A stretch of 36,400 nt of DNA from Candidatus Gastranaerophilales bacterium (GTDB taxonomy: Bacteria > Cyanobacteriota > Vampirovibrionia > Gastranaerophilales > Gastranaerophilaceae). Positions 23,941-34,305 of this stretch are shown one piece after another. A program made the translations under genes and the position numbers. Numbering within the stretch: the stretch's first letter is position 1; each line of letters begins with the position of its first letter. The DNA lies in contig CALUQO010000027.1 of the NCBI GenBank assembly GCA_944322935.1, positions 1-36,400 of the forward strand. The letters run 5' to 3'. The notes under the pieces were generated by a model. It saw only the letters and a program-made list of their open reading frames with translations, did no database searches and was not told the origin of the DNA.

Positions 23941-24189
23941 TTAGTCCTGATGTGTATAATCTATCTCCAGATGAACAATGATATGTTCCAAAGGCATTTC
24001 CAAACCTCTGGCATATTTTATCAGGGTAGAAAATTTTGTATCAACAAGCCCGTTTTCAATCCTGCTCACTGTAGCTGTTGTTAAATCATTTTCATACGCA
24101 AATATATTAAGGGAGATACCTTTGTTCTCTCTTAGCTTCTTTAGATAATTTCCTAATTTTTTTCGAATTAACTCTTCGTTCAATTCCAT
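23941..24189 (-). CDS. Small XRE-type helix-turn-helix regulator
   Basis: An 82-residue Cro/C1-type protein consisting of little more than the HTH domain (about 10-66). LGNYLKKLRENKGISLNIFA forms the first helices, TTATVSRIENGLVDTKFSTL the recognition helix and following turn, and RGLEMPLEHII closes the fold. The short acidic tail (67-82) holds no sensor domain, so it is a simple DNA-binding protein. A minus-strand TATAAT (24198-24203) ends eight bases before ATG 24189, with no Shine-Dalgarno, indicating a leaderless mRNA. A perfect 16-bp palindrome (24224-24239) sits where the -35 region should be. It converges on yitT with 11 bases between stops. Confidence 0.85.
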   Translation of the reverse strand: MELNEELIRKKLGNYLKKLRENKGISLNIFAYENDLTTATVSRIENGLVDTKFSTLIKYARGLEMPLEHIIVHLEIDYTHQD

Positions 24190-24223
24190 ACATGCAAATT
24201 ATATTTATTTAAAACTTTAACAT

Positions 24224-24239
24224 ATTACATATATGTAAT
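24224..24239. promoter_or_regulatory. Perfect 16-bp palindrome, XRE operator candidate
   Basis: ATTACATATATGTAAT is its own reverse complement. It lies 34 bases upstream of the XRE start codon, over the expected -35 region of that gene's promoter, which suits autorepression. Confidence 0.55.
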
Positions 24240-24282
24240 TATTAATGTATTTACCGTTTCACTAAGTTTTACAAAACTTAAC

Positions 24283-24316
24283 AAAAAAACGGACCCGAAT
24301 CATATTCGAGTCCGTT
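24283..24316 (-). terminator. Rho-independent terminator of groEL
   Basis: On the minus strand a 13-bp stem with one G-U pair (24304-24316 with 24288-24300) is followed by a run of seven T (poly-A at 24283-24289 on the plus strand). It begins about 30 bases after the groEL stop. Confidence 0.85.
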
Positions 24317-24345
24317 TTGGAATGTTGTCTATATATTTTTTTAAA

Positions 24346-26115
<1,770 letters not shown>

Positions 26116-26147
26116 TCATTTATCTCACAACGGCGGCTGGGAACGGT

Positions 26148-26203
26148 TTCACTCTTCGGGCTTCGACTTCTCGAACCCCTGCGAGTTTTACACACCTTAT
26201 TCT
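26148..26203 (-). repeat. Hairpin repeat, copy B, at the groES 3' end
   Basis: Same fold as copy A with loop GAAG in place of ATCC. It includes the last sense codon and stop of groES (GAATAA), which are therefore duplicated in copy A as non-coding sequence. Transcription of groES-groEL would produce both hairpins within one spacer. Confidence 0.8.
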
Positions 26204-26484
26204 AATACGCCTAAGACATCTCTAACCGACATAATTTTGAAGATATCTTCGCCCATTTTTACATCGGTGCCGGCATATTTAGCGAACAAAACTTTTTCGC
26301 CTACTTTGACTTCCATTTCTTCTTTTTTTCCGTCATCAAGAGTTTTACCGGGGCCTACAGCAACGACTTCACCTTTTTGTGGTTTTTCTTTTGCGGAATC
26401 TGGGATAAAAATACCGCCTGAAGTTTGTTCTGTGTCTTCGATAACTTTGATAACAATTTTGTCACCTAACGGTCTGATTGACAT
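26197..26484 (-). CDS. groES: 10-kDa co-chaperonin GroES
   Basis: The lid of the GroEL chamber. At 95 residues it is a normal length, beginning [13 protein letters not shown], with the mobile loop [12 protein letters not shown] (about 18-29) that docks on Gro[11 protein letters not shown] (38-46) and a C-terminal [16 protein letters not shown] 26484 has AAAGGAGG (26490-26495) at ideal spacing. A minus-strand TATAAT (26520-26525) lies 35 bases upstream with no convincing -35 box, so groESL may have its own promoter although the upstream membrane-protein array reads in the same direction 111 bases away. Confidence 0.97.
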   Translation of the reverse strand: MSIRPLGDKIVIKVIEDTEQTSGGIFIPDSAKEKPQKGEVVAVGPGKTLDDGKKEEMEVKVGEKVLFAKYAGTDVKMGEDIFKIMSVRDVLGVLE

Positions 26485-26595
26485 AATGTCCTCCTTTTAA
26501 ATTCAAAATATTCCGTCTAATTATATTTCAACTAACTTACTATTCTTTTATATCATTTCATGCAAAGAATTTTTTAAATATTAATGAAAAATTAA

Positions 26596-28113
26596 TTATT
26601 TGTTTTTGCCGGTGTATTCATATACTCTAAAGCCTTCATACTTAACAATTGCGGGCTGGCTCTGGAAAATAAGTTTGTAATCCTTAAGTTCCGTCACCTC
26701 CATTTTGTAAGTATCAAATGCGGGAATAATTGCATATATTTTTTTATTTTTAAAATCGGCGTTTTTTTCTATTTCGAGTCTGGTATATTCAGCCCAGCCC
26801 AGTTTGCTTAATATATAAAAGAGTTTTTCATCCCAGATAACATACTTTATATAGTATCTGTGCGCAACCGAATAAATTTTTCTTTTTCCGTCAAGATAAT
26901 AAACAAGCCCCATGACATGAGGGTCATTATCCGTAATAAGTATTGAATTTTCGGGATCTATATTTTTTTCAATATATTTTGCCGTTTCTATTGCGGAAGA
27001 ATAGTTATATTTAATATCGAGAACAGAGTATTTAACACCGTTCATAAACATAAAAATAAAGAACAGAGAAAGACAAATATTTATTGTTGTCTTAACTTTT
27101 GAAGAAATATTTTCCTTATTCATTAACAGCCAGAAGGCAAATATCAGTATGATATGCGCACAAAAGATTCTGTTAACAAAAACCCAGTGATTGTATCCTA
27201 TAACATACACAACCAGCTGGAAAAGTATGCTGAAAAATGTTATAACAAAAAGCTTTTTATCCTTTAGCAATAAAAGAATAAACATAATTACATAAATCAC
27301 AGCCGAAAGCAGGATGGCGGGAACATTTAAAAGCGGAAACATTATAGTGTTATATTCCGGCCACTGGTTATCAACGGAATTTATAAAAAACTGGCTCAAA
27401 ACTTTTACAACACTTACTATTAAACCGCTCGTATCAATTTTTATTACAACATTGCTCGAGGTCGTACCATGCAGCTGCGCTACAACGGCAAGAAGCCCTA
27501 TACACATTATTCCAAAGGCCGTAAGATATTTTTTTAATGTAGTTTTATCTATTTCTTTTCTTACTTTAAACCAATTTTCATATAAAAAATCCAGAGTTAA
27601 AAAACCGCAGAATACAAGCATTATTATATGTGTATTTGCGAGTATAAATATTAATGAAGCGTATATAAAAGGGTGTTTTTTGGCCTTCGGGTATAATATT
27701 GCCAGCAAAAAGACAAGAAGGGGTAAAATGGAATAACTTCTTGCTATAACCGGAAAAAAGTACAAAAAACCGGCGCTGGTTACTATTGCAAACTTAGCAA
27801 ATTTTCCGAAAGGCGAAAACTGCAAAAATATAAACACGCTTGCCGTCATACAAAACCAGCAGAATATTTGCATAAACATTATAGGCAGGTGTAATTTTGC
27901 AAAAGGCATCATCAACAGATAAAAGAAGGAGGGATGCCCTTCGTTTACAAGATGTTTGAAAAGCTCAAAAACATTCAAATGTCTAACAAGCTGCCAGACT
28001 TGAGCTTCATCCGCCCAGGTTTCGTGGTGCAATACAATTATTAAAGTAAAAATTGCATACAATGCTGTAAAAATTATATTTTTGATTAATGTCTTTTTGC
28101 TTTCTTCCATCAT
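26596..28113 (-). CDS. Polytopic GT-C-like membrane protein, array member 5
   Basis: A 505-residue membrane protein with about ten hydrophobic helices and a C-terminal outside domain of roughly 120 residues (from about 385). After helix 1 comes HHETWADEAQVW (29-40) with an Asp-Glu pair (35-36), then NEGHPSFFYLL. An acidic motif in the first periplasmic loop and a downstream His is the usual GT-C catalytic pattern, in which a sugar is taken from a polyprenyl-phosphate donor. It is paralogous to the next two genes upstream (28190-29671 and 29691-31097), sharing also ARSYSILPLLVFLLAI and NTHIIM. ATG 28113 has a weak GAAGAG site, and a second ATG follows at once. Acceptor unknown. Confidence 0.78.
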   Translation of the reverse strand: MMEESKKTLIKNIIFTALYAIFTLIIVLHHETWADEAQVWQLVRHLNVFELFKHLVNEGHPSFFYLLMMPFAKLHLPIMFMQIFCWFCMTASVFIFLQFSPFGKFAKFAIVTSAGFLYFFPVIARSYSILPLLVFLLAILYPKAKKHPFIYASLIFILANTHIIMLVFCGFLTLDFLYENWFKVRKEIDKTTLKKYLTAFGIMCIGLLAVVAQLHGTTSSNVVIKIDTSGLIVSVVKVLSQFFINSVDNQWPEYNTIMFPLLNVPAILLSAVIYVIMFILLLLKDKKLFVITFFSILFQLVVYVIGYNHWVFVNRIFCAHIILIFAFWLLMNKENISSKVKTTINICLSLFFIFMFMNGVKYSVLDIKYNYSSAIETAKYIEKNIDPENSILITDNDPHVMGLVYYLDGKRKIYSVAHRYYIKYVIWDEKLFYILSKLGWAEYTRLEIEKNADFKNKKIYAIIPAFDTYKMEVTELKDYKLIFQSQPAIVKYEGFRVYEYTGKNK

Positions 28114-28189
28114 TTCTTCTCTTCTTGCTGTTGTTAAAAAACTTTTATTAGTTATTTATACTATAAAAAAGCCTTAAATATCAGTTTTA

Positions 28190-29671
28190 TTAATTGCCCG
28201 TGCCCCCTGTATATTGATAAACTCTAAAGGCCTCGCCGGATACAATTGACGGAGAGGACTTGAATATAAGTTTATATTTTTCAGGCAAAGTCTTTTCCAG
28301 ATGATTTGCGTCAAGCAAAGAAGAAACAAGCACATATGCTGCAGATGGAGCATGTTTTTCTATTGATTTTTCCACATATTCGGAAAAATCGTTGTCCGGT
28401 CTTATCATTTGTTTGTACCAAATCATATATTTGATTTGTTTGTCAGTGTAAGCACTATAAAATTTGTATTGAGGCAGATACAAATATACTGCAAGCGGGC
28501 AAGCCTCAAGATTAGGAATAATCAAAGAATCTTGAGCAATATTGTTTTTAATAAACTCTGCAGTTTCTTTTGCGCTTGAATAATTGTAAGTGTAATCTAA
28601 AATGGCCGATTTTATTCCGCACCAGCAGGTGAGCACAAAGAAAAGCAAAATCACTATATTATCGAATAATTTAATTTTTTGTGTGCTCGCATTCGCCGCC
28701 CAGTATCCGAAAAGTATAATTAGATATGCACTAAAAATTCTTGTTTGATACAACATAACTTTGTAGCTAAAAATATATATAAAAAATTGAAAAACAATAC
28801 CGAACAAACAGATAACGCTTATTTTTTTATCATAGAAAAACAACCTCACTAAAAGTATTAAAAAAATAACGGCTTCTAAAGAGGCAAAAACAATATTTGC
28901 AGCTGTTATTTTGTAGTCGGAATATGCACTGACAAAAACAGTATCCGTTGCATTAAGAAAAAACACGCTGACCGTTCTTATAAAATTTAATAAACAGTTA
29001 TTTGTGTCGAAGGTTATTGCACCGTTTGATGACATTGTTGTACACAGTTGCAATACAACAGCAGCAAGTCCGCAAATTATAATCAAAGAAGAGGTTAATA
29101 TCTTTTTGTCGAAATTCCTGAGCCTTTCAAGGTTTTCGTACATAAACAAAATCCCCAGCCCGAATACAAAGGCATACATTATAACATGCGTGTTTGTTGT
29201 TAACACAAGTAAAATTGCGTACCAAAAGGGGTGTTTGCCGGATTTTGGATATACAATTGCCAAAAGAAAAACCAGCAGAGGCAATATTGAATAACTCCTT
29301 GCTATTACGGGGAAAAAATACAAAAAACCGCCGCTTATTATTATTGCAATTTTTGTTAATTTATTAAACGGTGAATATGTTAACAGCAAAAAAACACTCA
29401 CCACACTGCTGAGCCAGCATAAAAACTGCATTGTCGCTACGGGAAAATTAAGTTTTGCAAAAGGCATTACAAGCAAATAAAAGAATGACGGATGTCCTTC
29501 ATTAACAAGATGTTTGAACAAACTGAAATCAAATACGGATAAATTTTTTGCTATAAGCCAGACCTGCGCCTCGTCCGCCCAGATTTCATGATGCAGCACA
29601 AAAATTATTGTACAAACGGCGTATAAAAAAGTAAGTGTAATATTTAAAATTAAATTTTTCTTGTTTTCCAT
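28190..29671 (-). CDS. Polytopic GT-C-like membrane protein, array member 4
   Basis: A 493-residue paralogue of its two neighbours: HHEIWADEAQVW after helix 1, NEGHPSFFYLL, then ARSYSILPLLVFLLAI are nearly identical to the 26596-28113 protein. The C-terminal domain (from about 365) is much more diverged, apart from an ETAEFIKNNI start and a GEAFRVYQYTGG end. This suggests a shared donor and catalytic core with different acceptors. ATG 29671 follows GGTGAT. The gap to the upstream gene is only 19 bases, so the two are co-transcribed. The likely location is the inner membrane, with the active site facing the periplasm. Confidence 0.78.
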   Translation of the reverse strand: MENKKNLILNITLTFLYAVCTIIFVLHHEIWADEAQVWLIAKNLSVFDFSLFKHLVNEGHPSFFYLLVMPFAKLNFPVATMQFLCWLSSVVSVFLLLTYSPFNKLTKIAIIISGGFLYFFPVIARSYSILPLLVFLLAIVYPKSGKHPFWYAILLVLTTNTHVIMYAFVFGLGILFMYENLERLRNFDKKILTSSLIIICGLAAVVLQLCTTMSSNGAITFDTNNCLLNFIRTVSVFFLNATDTVFVSAYSDYKITAANIVFASLEAVIFLILLVRLFFYDKKISVICLFGIVFQFFIYIFSYKVMLYQTRIFSAYLIILFGYWAANASTQKIKLFDNIVILLFFVLTCWCGIKSAILDYTYNYSSAKETAEFIKNNIAQDSLIIPNLEACPLAVYLYLPQYKFYSAYTDKQIKYMIWYKQMIRPDNDFSEYVEKSIEKHAPSAAYVLVSSLLDANHLEKTLPEKYKLIFKSSPSIVSGEAFRVYQYTGGTGN

Positions 29672-29690
29672 CCAATCACCGATTAATTTT

Positions 29691-31097
29691 TTATTTTCCG
29701 TAAATCTGTTTACGTGTTATATGATAAATCGAAAATTTTTCCTGCTGCGTAAAAACATTGCCTGACGAAGTGTAAATTGGTTTTATGTCTTCATAAAAAG
29801 TTCCGAGGCTTAAAATAACATAAATATCGTTTCTGTTTTTTAAATAATCCGCTAACGGCAAAGGCGCAAACCCAGGAGGAAGGTCTTTATCCCATTTTGA
29901 ATAAGTATAATAATCCTTATACCCGTGATAATAAAATTTCCATTTTCCTTTATTCTGCGGCAAGTAAACGCTAATTGATGTTGTATTAAGCGGGTAATTT
30001 GAGGCAATAAAGGCATCCTGCGGAATGTGGGTTTTAATAAACTCTGCGGTTCTTTTTCCGTCAGAAAAATTATCTTTTAAATCCTGCTTAATAAGAGTCA
30101 AGCCCCCTGAAAACGACGGCAGAAAAGCAAATAATATTGCAATATTTAGCACCGTTTTCCATTGTTTTCCCAAATCGCCAAACATAATCCAGAAACAAAA
30201 AATAATCACAAGAAAAAGAGTATAAATGCGCTGCGGAATTTGCCCCCATATATACATGTATAAACCGAATTGAAAAATTATATTAAAAACATACAAAAAC
30301 AACATCTGCCTGTTTTTTATTGCAGTTGTTATCAAGCCTAAAACTGTAAAAACATAAAATATTAATGTATAAAAAGGTGTTACATTGCTGTATATGTTTA
30401 AAACGGCCCTGTCAAGGGCAAAAGCTACATTCTGACGAAATGGAAGCGGCGCGGAAGATTTTACAATTATATTTTCGTTCTGGCTGCCCCACAGATATAA
30501 ACTGATACACGCAAAAGATGCAAGCATCAAAGACGCTGCTATAAGGGATTTTTTATCTCTGTTGTTGTAAAGAAACAGAATTGCCAGTCCGGTACAAAAA
30601 CCGAGCATTATTATATGTGTATTGGCCAGCAAAATTATCAGCAATGCGTATATAAACGGATGCTCTTTTTGTTTTTTGTATAATATTGCAATCAAAAACA
30701 TAAATAACGGGATAAAGCAGTAACTTCTCGCTATTACCGCATACCAGTATAAAAAACCAGAACTCAGCAATAAAGCGGACTTGCTTAAAAAGTTAAACGG
30801 TGATTTAAACATCCAAATCCCGAGCGCAACCACCACCACAAGCCAGTTTATAATTTGCATTACCATTGCCCCCTGCAGCGGAAGTTTTGCAAAAGGCAGC
30901 AATACAAAGTACCACAAAAGCGGATGACCCTCTGTTCTGACATGTTCAATTATTCCGAGTATATTCAAATCTCTTACAACAAGCCAGGCCTGCGCCTCAT
31001 CCGCCCAGATTTCGTGGTGCAGCACAAAAATAAGGGTACAGACTGCGTACAAAAAGATAATCAGACTATTTAATAATATTTGTTTTTTATTTTCCAT
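29691..31097 (-). CDS. Polytopic GT-C-like membrane protein, array member 3
   Basis: The third paralogue, 468 residues from ATG 31097. HHEIWADEAQAW is kept, but the next motif is TEGHPLLWYFV in place of NEGHPSFFYLL, and the helices differ more, so it split off earlier than the other two. ARSYCFIPLFMFLIAI and NTHIIM are conserved. The C-terminal soluble part is short and rich in Tyr and Lys. A GTG at 31103 with AGGA upstream would add two residues. The ATG is preferred because the paralogue also starts MENKK. It sits 17 bases downstream of a DUF2142 gene in the same array. Confidence 0.77.
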   Translation of the reverse strand: MENKKQILLNSLIIFLYAVCTLIFVLHHEIWADEAQAWLVVRDLNILGIIEHVRTEGHPLLWYFVLLPFAKLPLQGAMVMQIINWLVVVVALGIWMFKSPFNFLSKSALLLSSGFLYWYAVIARSYCFIPLFMFLIAILYKKQKEHPFIYALLIILLANTHIIMLGFCTGLAILFLYNNRDKKSLIAASLMLASFACISLYLWGSQNENIIVKSSAPLPFRQNVAFALDRAVLNIYSNVTPFYTLIFYVFTVLGLITTAIKNRQMLFLYVFNIIFQFGLYMYIWGQIPQRIYTLFLVIIFCFWIMFGDLGKQWKTVLNIAILFAFLPSFSGGLTLIKQDLKDNFSDGKRTAEFIKTHIPQDAFIASNYPLNTTSISVYLPQNKGKWKFYYHGYKDYYTYSKWDKDLPPGFAPLPLADYLKNRNDIYVILSLGTFYEDIKPIYTSSGNVFTQQEKFSIYHITRKQIYGK

Positions 31098-31114
31098 CCG
31101 CACGCCGCTAATTC

Positions 31115-32491
31115 CTAATAGTAATAAACGATTATAATAATAAATGTCATAAAAAGTAAAAATTGTGCTGCCAACAAAAGAATGGCCGGTATTACTTTAT
31201 TTTCAGTTTGTACTTTTTTAAAGCTAAATAATAGTAATAATAGAGGCAAAAGCGGGGTAAGATAACGCCCCTGTATCCCGACAATATACGGGGTTGTCTG
31301 ATATATCAGATACACCGATGTCATTATCAAAACATGGCAGAGTAGAAATGCTATTACAAATACCGCTTTATTATTTAAGCTAAAATAGGGATTTTTTTCG
31401 CTTTGATTGCCGCAAAATACGGACAAAAACATTAAAAACCATGTTAAATGAGCGGCAAAAGGCGGTATCATAACAAGATTTCCCCCGACGCTCGAAACAA
31501 CATTGTAATATAAGAATTTTTTTAAATATAAACTGGATTTTATAACAAGTAATATATAATTAAACGGTGCTGCAAGAATCTTTTTTATCATCTCAAAACT
31601 GCTTAACAGTTTATTTTTAAAACTATACTCGTTTAACCCCTTTGCACCCATCACACCCATAAGAAAACATGTTAATAAACAGAAATTCACCAGAATTAAT
31701 ACGGCAAAATTTCCATAATACAATTTTGATGATTCGAACTTTGTTTTGGGAATTAAAAAATACAACAAAACTAAAGGAAAATAAGCAAATTTTAAAATTC
31801 CTATACAGGTAATTAAAATATCCCATATTAGTATTTGTTTTCTATTGATTTTAACAACGCTTTCACTAAATGCAAGTTTTAATGTGTTTGCGCAAAAAAG
31901 CATTACAAACCCTAATGTTATACCGTCCGTGCTTATTGCTGCGGCCTGATAAACATTAATCGGCAGTAATGCCAAAAACAAAAACATCCATTTTTTGCAC
32001 GGAGTGAGTCTTATTGCATAATACGTAAGCGCCATATACACAAGCAGTGAGCAAAACCTCAGTATGTACATCATAAAAAGAGGTTTGATATTTAAAAGTT
32101 TCATTATCCACAAAACAATAAATGACGGGAAGTAAGATAATGGTGTATAACTTGTTGCTCCGAATTTTACAAAGATTTTATCATCTTTTTTTAAAGGCAA
32201 TTTTGAATATTTAACAGTTTCAATCAATGGAATTTTTTTATTCGAATAAACATACTGAGAATAAAAATTATAAATCTTACTGATGCTTTCAGGCAGCTCC
32301 ACTCCGCTCCATCCGTCTTTAATGGTATGTCTTAAAGTTCCCTGGGTGTAGCCCCACATCTTAAAAAAATGTCCTGATTCGTCAGGTGCCTGAAAAGGAG
32401 GATTAACAAGCAAAAACACAATGCCCCAAAACAAACAAAATATTAAAAATAAATTTTCGCATTTAAACAATGTATTTTTTATGTTGCTCAT
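31115..32491 (-). CDS. DUF2142 polytopic membrane protein, array member 2
   Basis: A 458-residue inner-membrane protein of the DUF2142 family, GT-C-like proteins found in polysaccharide loci. NPPFQAPDESGHFFKMWGY (30-48) places an acidic PDE motif directly after helix 1, and YTPLSYFPSF (about 111-120) and GIQGRYLTPLLPLLLL (near 407-422) are the other family signatures. About eleven hydrophobic segments are visible. It is a close tandem paralogue of the next gene upstream (32538-33905), which shares the whole motif set. ATG 32491 has no ribosome site at proper spacing, and AGGAG lies 19 bases upstream. It is probably translated from the shared array mRNA. Confidence 0.8.
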   Translation of the reverse strand: MSNIKNTLFKCENLFLIFCLFWGIVFLLVNPPFQAPDESGHFFKMWGYTQGTLRHTIKDGWSGVELPESISKIYNFYSQYVYSNKKIPLIETVKYSKLPLKKDDKIFVKFGATSYTPLSYFPSFIVLWIMKLLNIKPLFMMYILRFCSLLVYMALTYYAIRLTPCKKWMFLFLALLPINVYQAAAISTDGITLGFVMLFCANTLKLAFSESVVKINRKQILIWDILITCIGILKFAYFPLVLLYFLIPKTKFESSKLYYGNFAVLILVNFCLLTCFLMGVMGAKGLNEYSFKNKLLSSFEMIKKILAAPFNYILLVIKSSLYLKKFLYYNVVSSVGGNLVMIPPFAAHLTWFLMFLSVFCGNQSEKNPYFSLNNKAVFVIAFLLCHVLIMTSVYLIYQTTPYIVGIQGRYLTPLLPLLLLLFSFKKVQTENKVIPAILLLAAQFLLFMTFIIIIVYYY

Positions 32492-32537
32492 TTTTAGTAA
32501 TACAAAAACTCCTTTATCCTGTCCGAATTAAACCCTT

Positions 32538-33905
32538 TTAAGCATACAAACCAATTATAGTAACAAACATGCACAAAAGCAAAAGCTGTGAAACAAAGAA
32601 TAAAAATACGGGAACTAATCTATTCTTTATACATTTTTTTTGTGACACAAACACAAGCAGCCCGAATAACAGCAGCGGGGTAAGATATCGTCCCTGAATA
32701 CCAACAATGTATGTTTTGCTTTTGTATATCAAATATACAGATGTAACAATTACCAGATAAGAAACAAGAATAGCCGCAATAATAAGGCTCTTTTGTTTTA
32801 AATTTATTTTACAAACCTGTCCTTGAACTGTTCTGTAAAACACCGACAAAATTAAAGCGATATAAGCAAGATTAACCGCAAAAAACGGTATCATTTTAAA
32901 GAAAACACTAACGCTTGAAACAATGTTTCTGTATATAAAACCTCTTAAAATATATGTTGATATAACAACTTTTTTTAGATAGTCCAAAGGAGAGTGTATT
33001 ATCTGTTTAATTAAATCCGTTTTATCATTAATTAAAAATATTTTTGTGTGTTCATTCATTACAGGGGTACTCATTACGGCGGATAAAAACGCCGCAATCA
33101 ACAATACACTCAACCCTGCAATGACAAATAAATATTTGAAATACTGTTTTTGAGAGGCAAATTTTTCTTTTGGTATTAAAAAATAAACAACAATAACAGG
33201 GAAATAAGCGTATTTTAAAATACAAATATACGCAAATAATATGCCCCACAGCAGAATCTTTTTAATATCTATGTTTTTGATATTTTCATCAAAAGCCAGC
33301 TTTAAAGTGTAAGCAAAAAATAATATTATTAATCCGAATGTAAGTCCGTCCACACTGACTGATGCCGCCTGATAAATATTTACGGGCAGCAGCGAAAACA
33401 ACCAGATTGTCCATTTTAAACACGGAGTAATTTTTATAGCACAATAACATAAGGCCAAATACACAAGCAAAGAACAAAACCTTAAAATATACATCATCAG
33501 CAGTGGTTTTATATTCAAAAGTTTTAAAATCCATAACACAATAAAAGACGGAAAATATGATAAAGGTGTATAGCTCGACGGATTAAAATTTAAAAATGCG
33601 GTTTTTTCTTTTTCAAGAGAAAGCTTGTTTGCCCGCATTGATGCTTTAAAAGGAATTTTTGTGTCAATTCTTCTGTAATAATCGTAAAAATTATACAAAT
33701 TCACAAAACTTTCAGGCAGCACCTGCCCGCTTATTCCGTCTTTTATTTGATGCCTCAATGTTCCCTGCGTAAATCCCCACATCTTAAAAAAATGTTCAAA
33801 TTCATCAGGGGTTTGAAACGGCGGATTAATAAATAAAAATATTACTCCCCATATCAAACAAATCAGCAAAAATAAATTTTCTGTTTTAAATAAAGTTTTT
33901 TCCAT
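32538..33905 (-). CDS. DUF2142 polytopic membrane protein, array member 1
   Basis: First gene of the minus-strand array, 455 residues. INPPFQTPDEFEHFFKMWGF (26-45, with PDE at 33-35), YTPLSYFPSF and GIQGRYLTPLLLFGLLVF match its downstream twin, indicating tandem duplication. The region after the PDE loop (50-105), which faces the periplasm, is the most diverged part between the twins. ATG 33905 lies only 25 bases from the divergent gtrA ATG, with at most TAGAG as a ribosome site, so the array promoter either lies within gtrA or gives a very short leader. Confidence 0.8.
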   Translation of the reverse strand: MEKTLFKTENLFLLICLIWGVIFLFINPPFQTPDEFEHFFKMWGFTQGTLRHQIKDGISGQVLPESFVNLYNFYDYYRRIDTKIPFKASMRANKLSLEKEKTAFLNFNPSSYTPLSYFPSFIVLWILKLLNIKPLLMMYILRFCSLLVYLALCYCAIKITPCLKWTIWLFSLLPVNIYQAASVSVDGLTFGLIILFFAYTLKLAFDENIKNIDIKKILLWGILFAYICILKYAYFPVIVVYFLIPKEKFASQKQYFKYLFVIAGLSVLLIAAFLSAVMSTPVMNEHTKIFLINDKTDLIKQIIHSPLDYLKKVVISTYILRGFIYRNIVSSVSVFFKMIPFFAVNLAYIALILSVFYRTVQGQVCKINLKQKSLIIAAILVSYLVIVTSVYLIYKSKTYIVGIQGRYLTPLLLFGLLVFVSQKKCIKNRLVPVFLFFVSQLLLLCMFVTIIGLYA

Positions 33906-33930
33906 CTCTAATTTATAATATTATAAAATT
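33906..33930. promoter_or_regulatory. 25-base spacer between divergent start codons
   Basis: The two ATGs (33905 minus, 33931 plus) are only 25 bases apart. The spacer is nearly all A and T and contains TATAAT on both strands (plus 33914-33919; minus within 33919-33924), separated from the start codons by 11 and about 14 bases. No good Shine-Dalgarno exists on either side. Overlapping divergent promoters with very short or absent leaders are the simplest reading. Confidence 0.5.
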
Positions 33931-34305
33931 ATGAAAATAGATTGGCTTTTTGTAAAATTTGTACTTGTCGGAATTTTGAATACAGCATTCGGCTACCTTG
34001 TTTTTGCGCTGCTGCTGTTTTTGGGTCTGCATTACACACTTGCCGTTATTTTATCCACTATAGCGGGAGTGTTATTTAACTTTAAAACAACAGGTACGCT
34101 CGTTTTTAAAAACCATAACAACAAACTTATATTTAAATTTGTTGCGGTTTATGCCATAACCGCTGTGCTTGGTATAATTATTTTGCGTGCTGCAGAACTT
34201 GCTCACATAAATCTTTATTTTGCAGGGCTTGTTTCCACCGGCATTTGTGCGATAATATCGTTTTTACTGAACAAAAATTGGGTGTTTAAATATGAAAAAA
34301 ATTAG
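33931..34305 (+). CDS. gtrA: GtrA-family membrane protein (putative lipid-linked sugar flippase)
   Basis: A 124-residue protein with four hydrophobic helices (about 7-27, 33-53, 68-88, 97-117). FVLVGILNTAFGYLVFALLL (10-29) with its Gly-x-x-Asn, and the C-terminal FLLNKNWVFK, are the GtrA/DPMS signatures. GtrA proteins are thought to flip polyprenyl-phosphate-linked glucose or another sugar across the inner membrane, or to assist GtrB. Its stop overlaps the following GT2 start by 14 bases, so the two are translationally coupled. It is divergent from the five-gene GT-C array, completing the three parts of a Gtr-type glycan-modification system. Confidence 0.9.
   Translation: MKIDWLFVKFVLVGILNTAFGYLVFALLLFLGLHYTLAVILSTIAGVLFNFKTTGTLVFKNHNNKLIFKFVAVYAITAVLGIIILRAAELAHINLYFAGLVSTGICAIISFLLNKNWVFKYEKN

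Noticed and set aside
26485-26595. CIRCE heat-shock operator upstream of groES
   Set aside because: No GCACTC-N9-GAGTGC-type inverted repeat is present. Only a possible -10 box and a ribosome site are visible.
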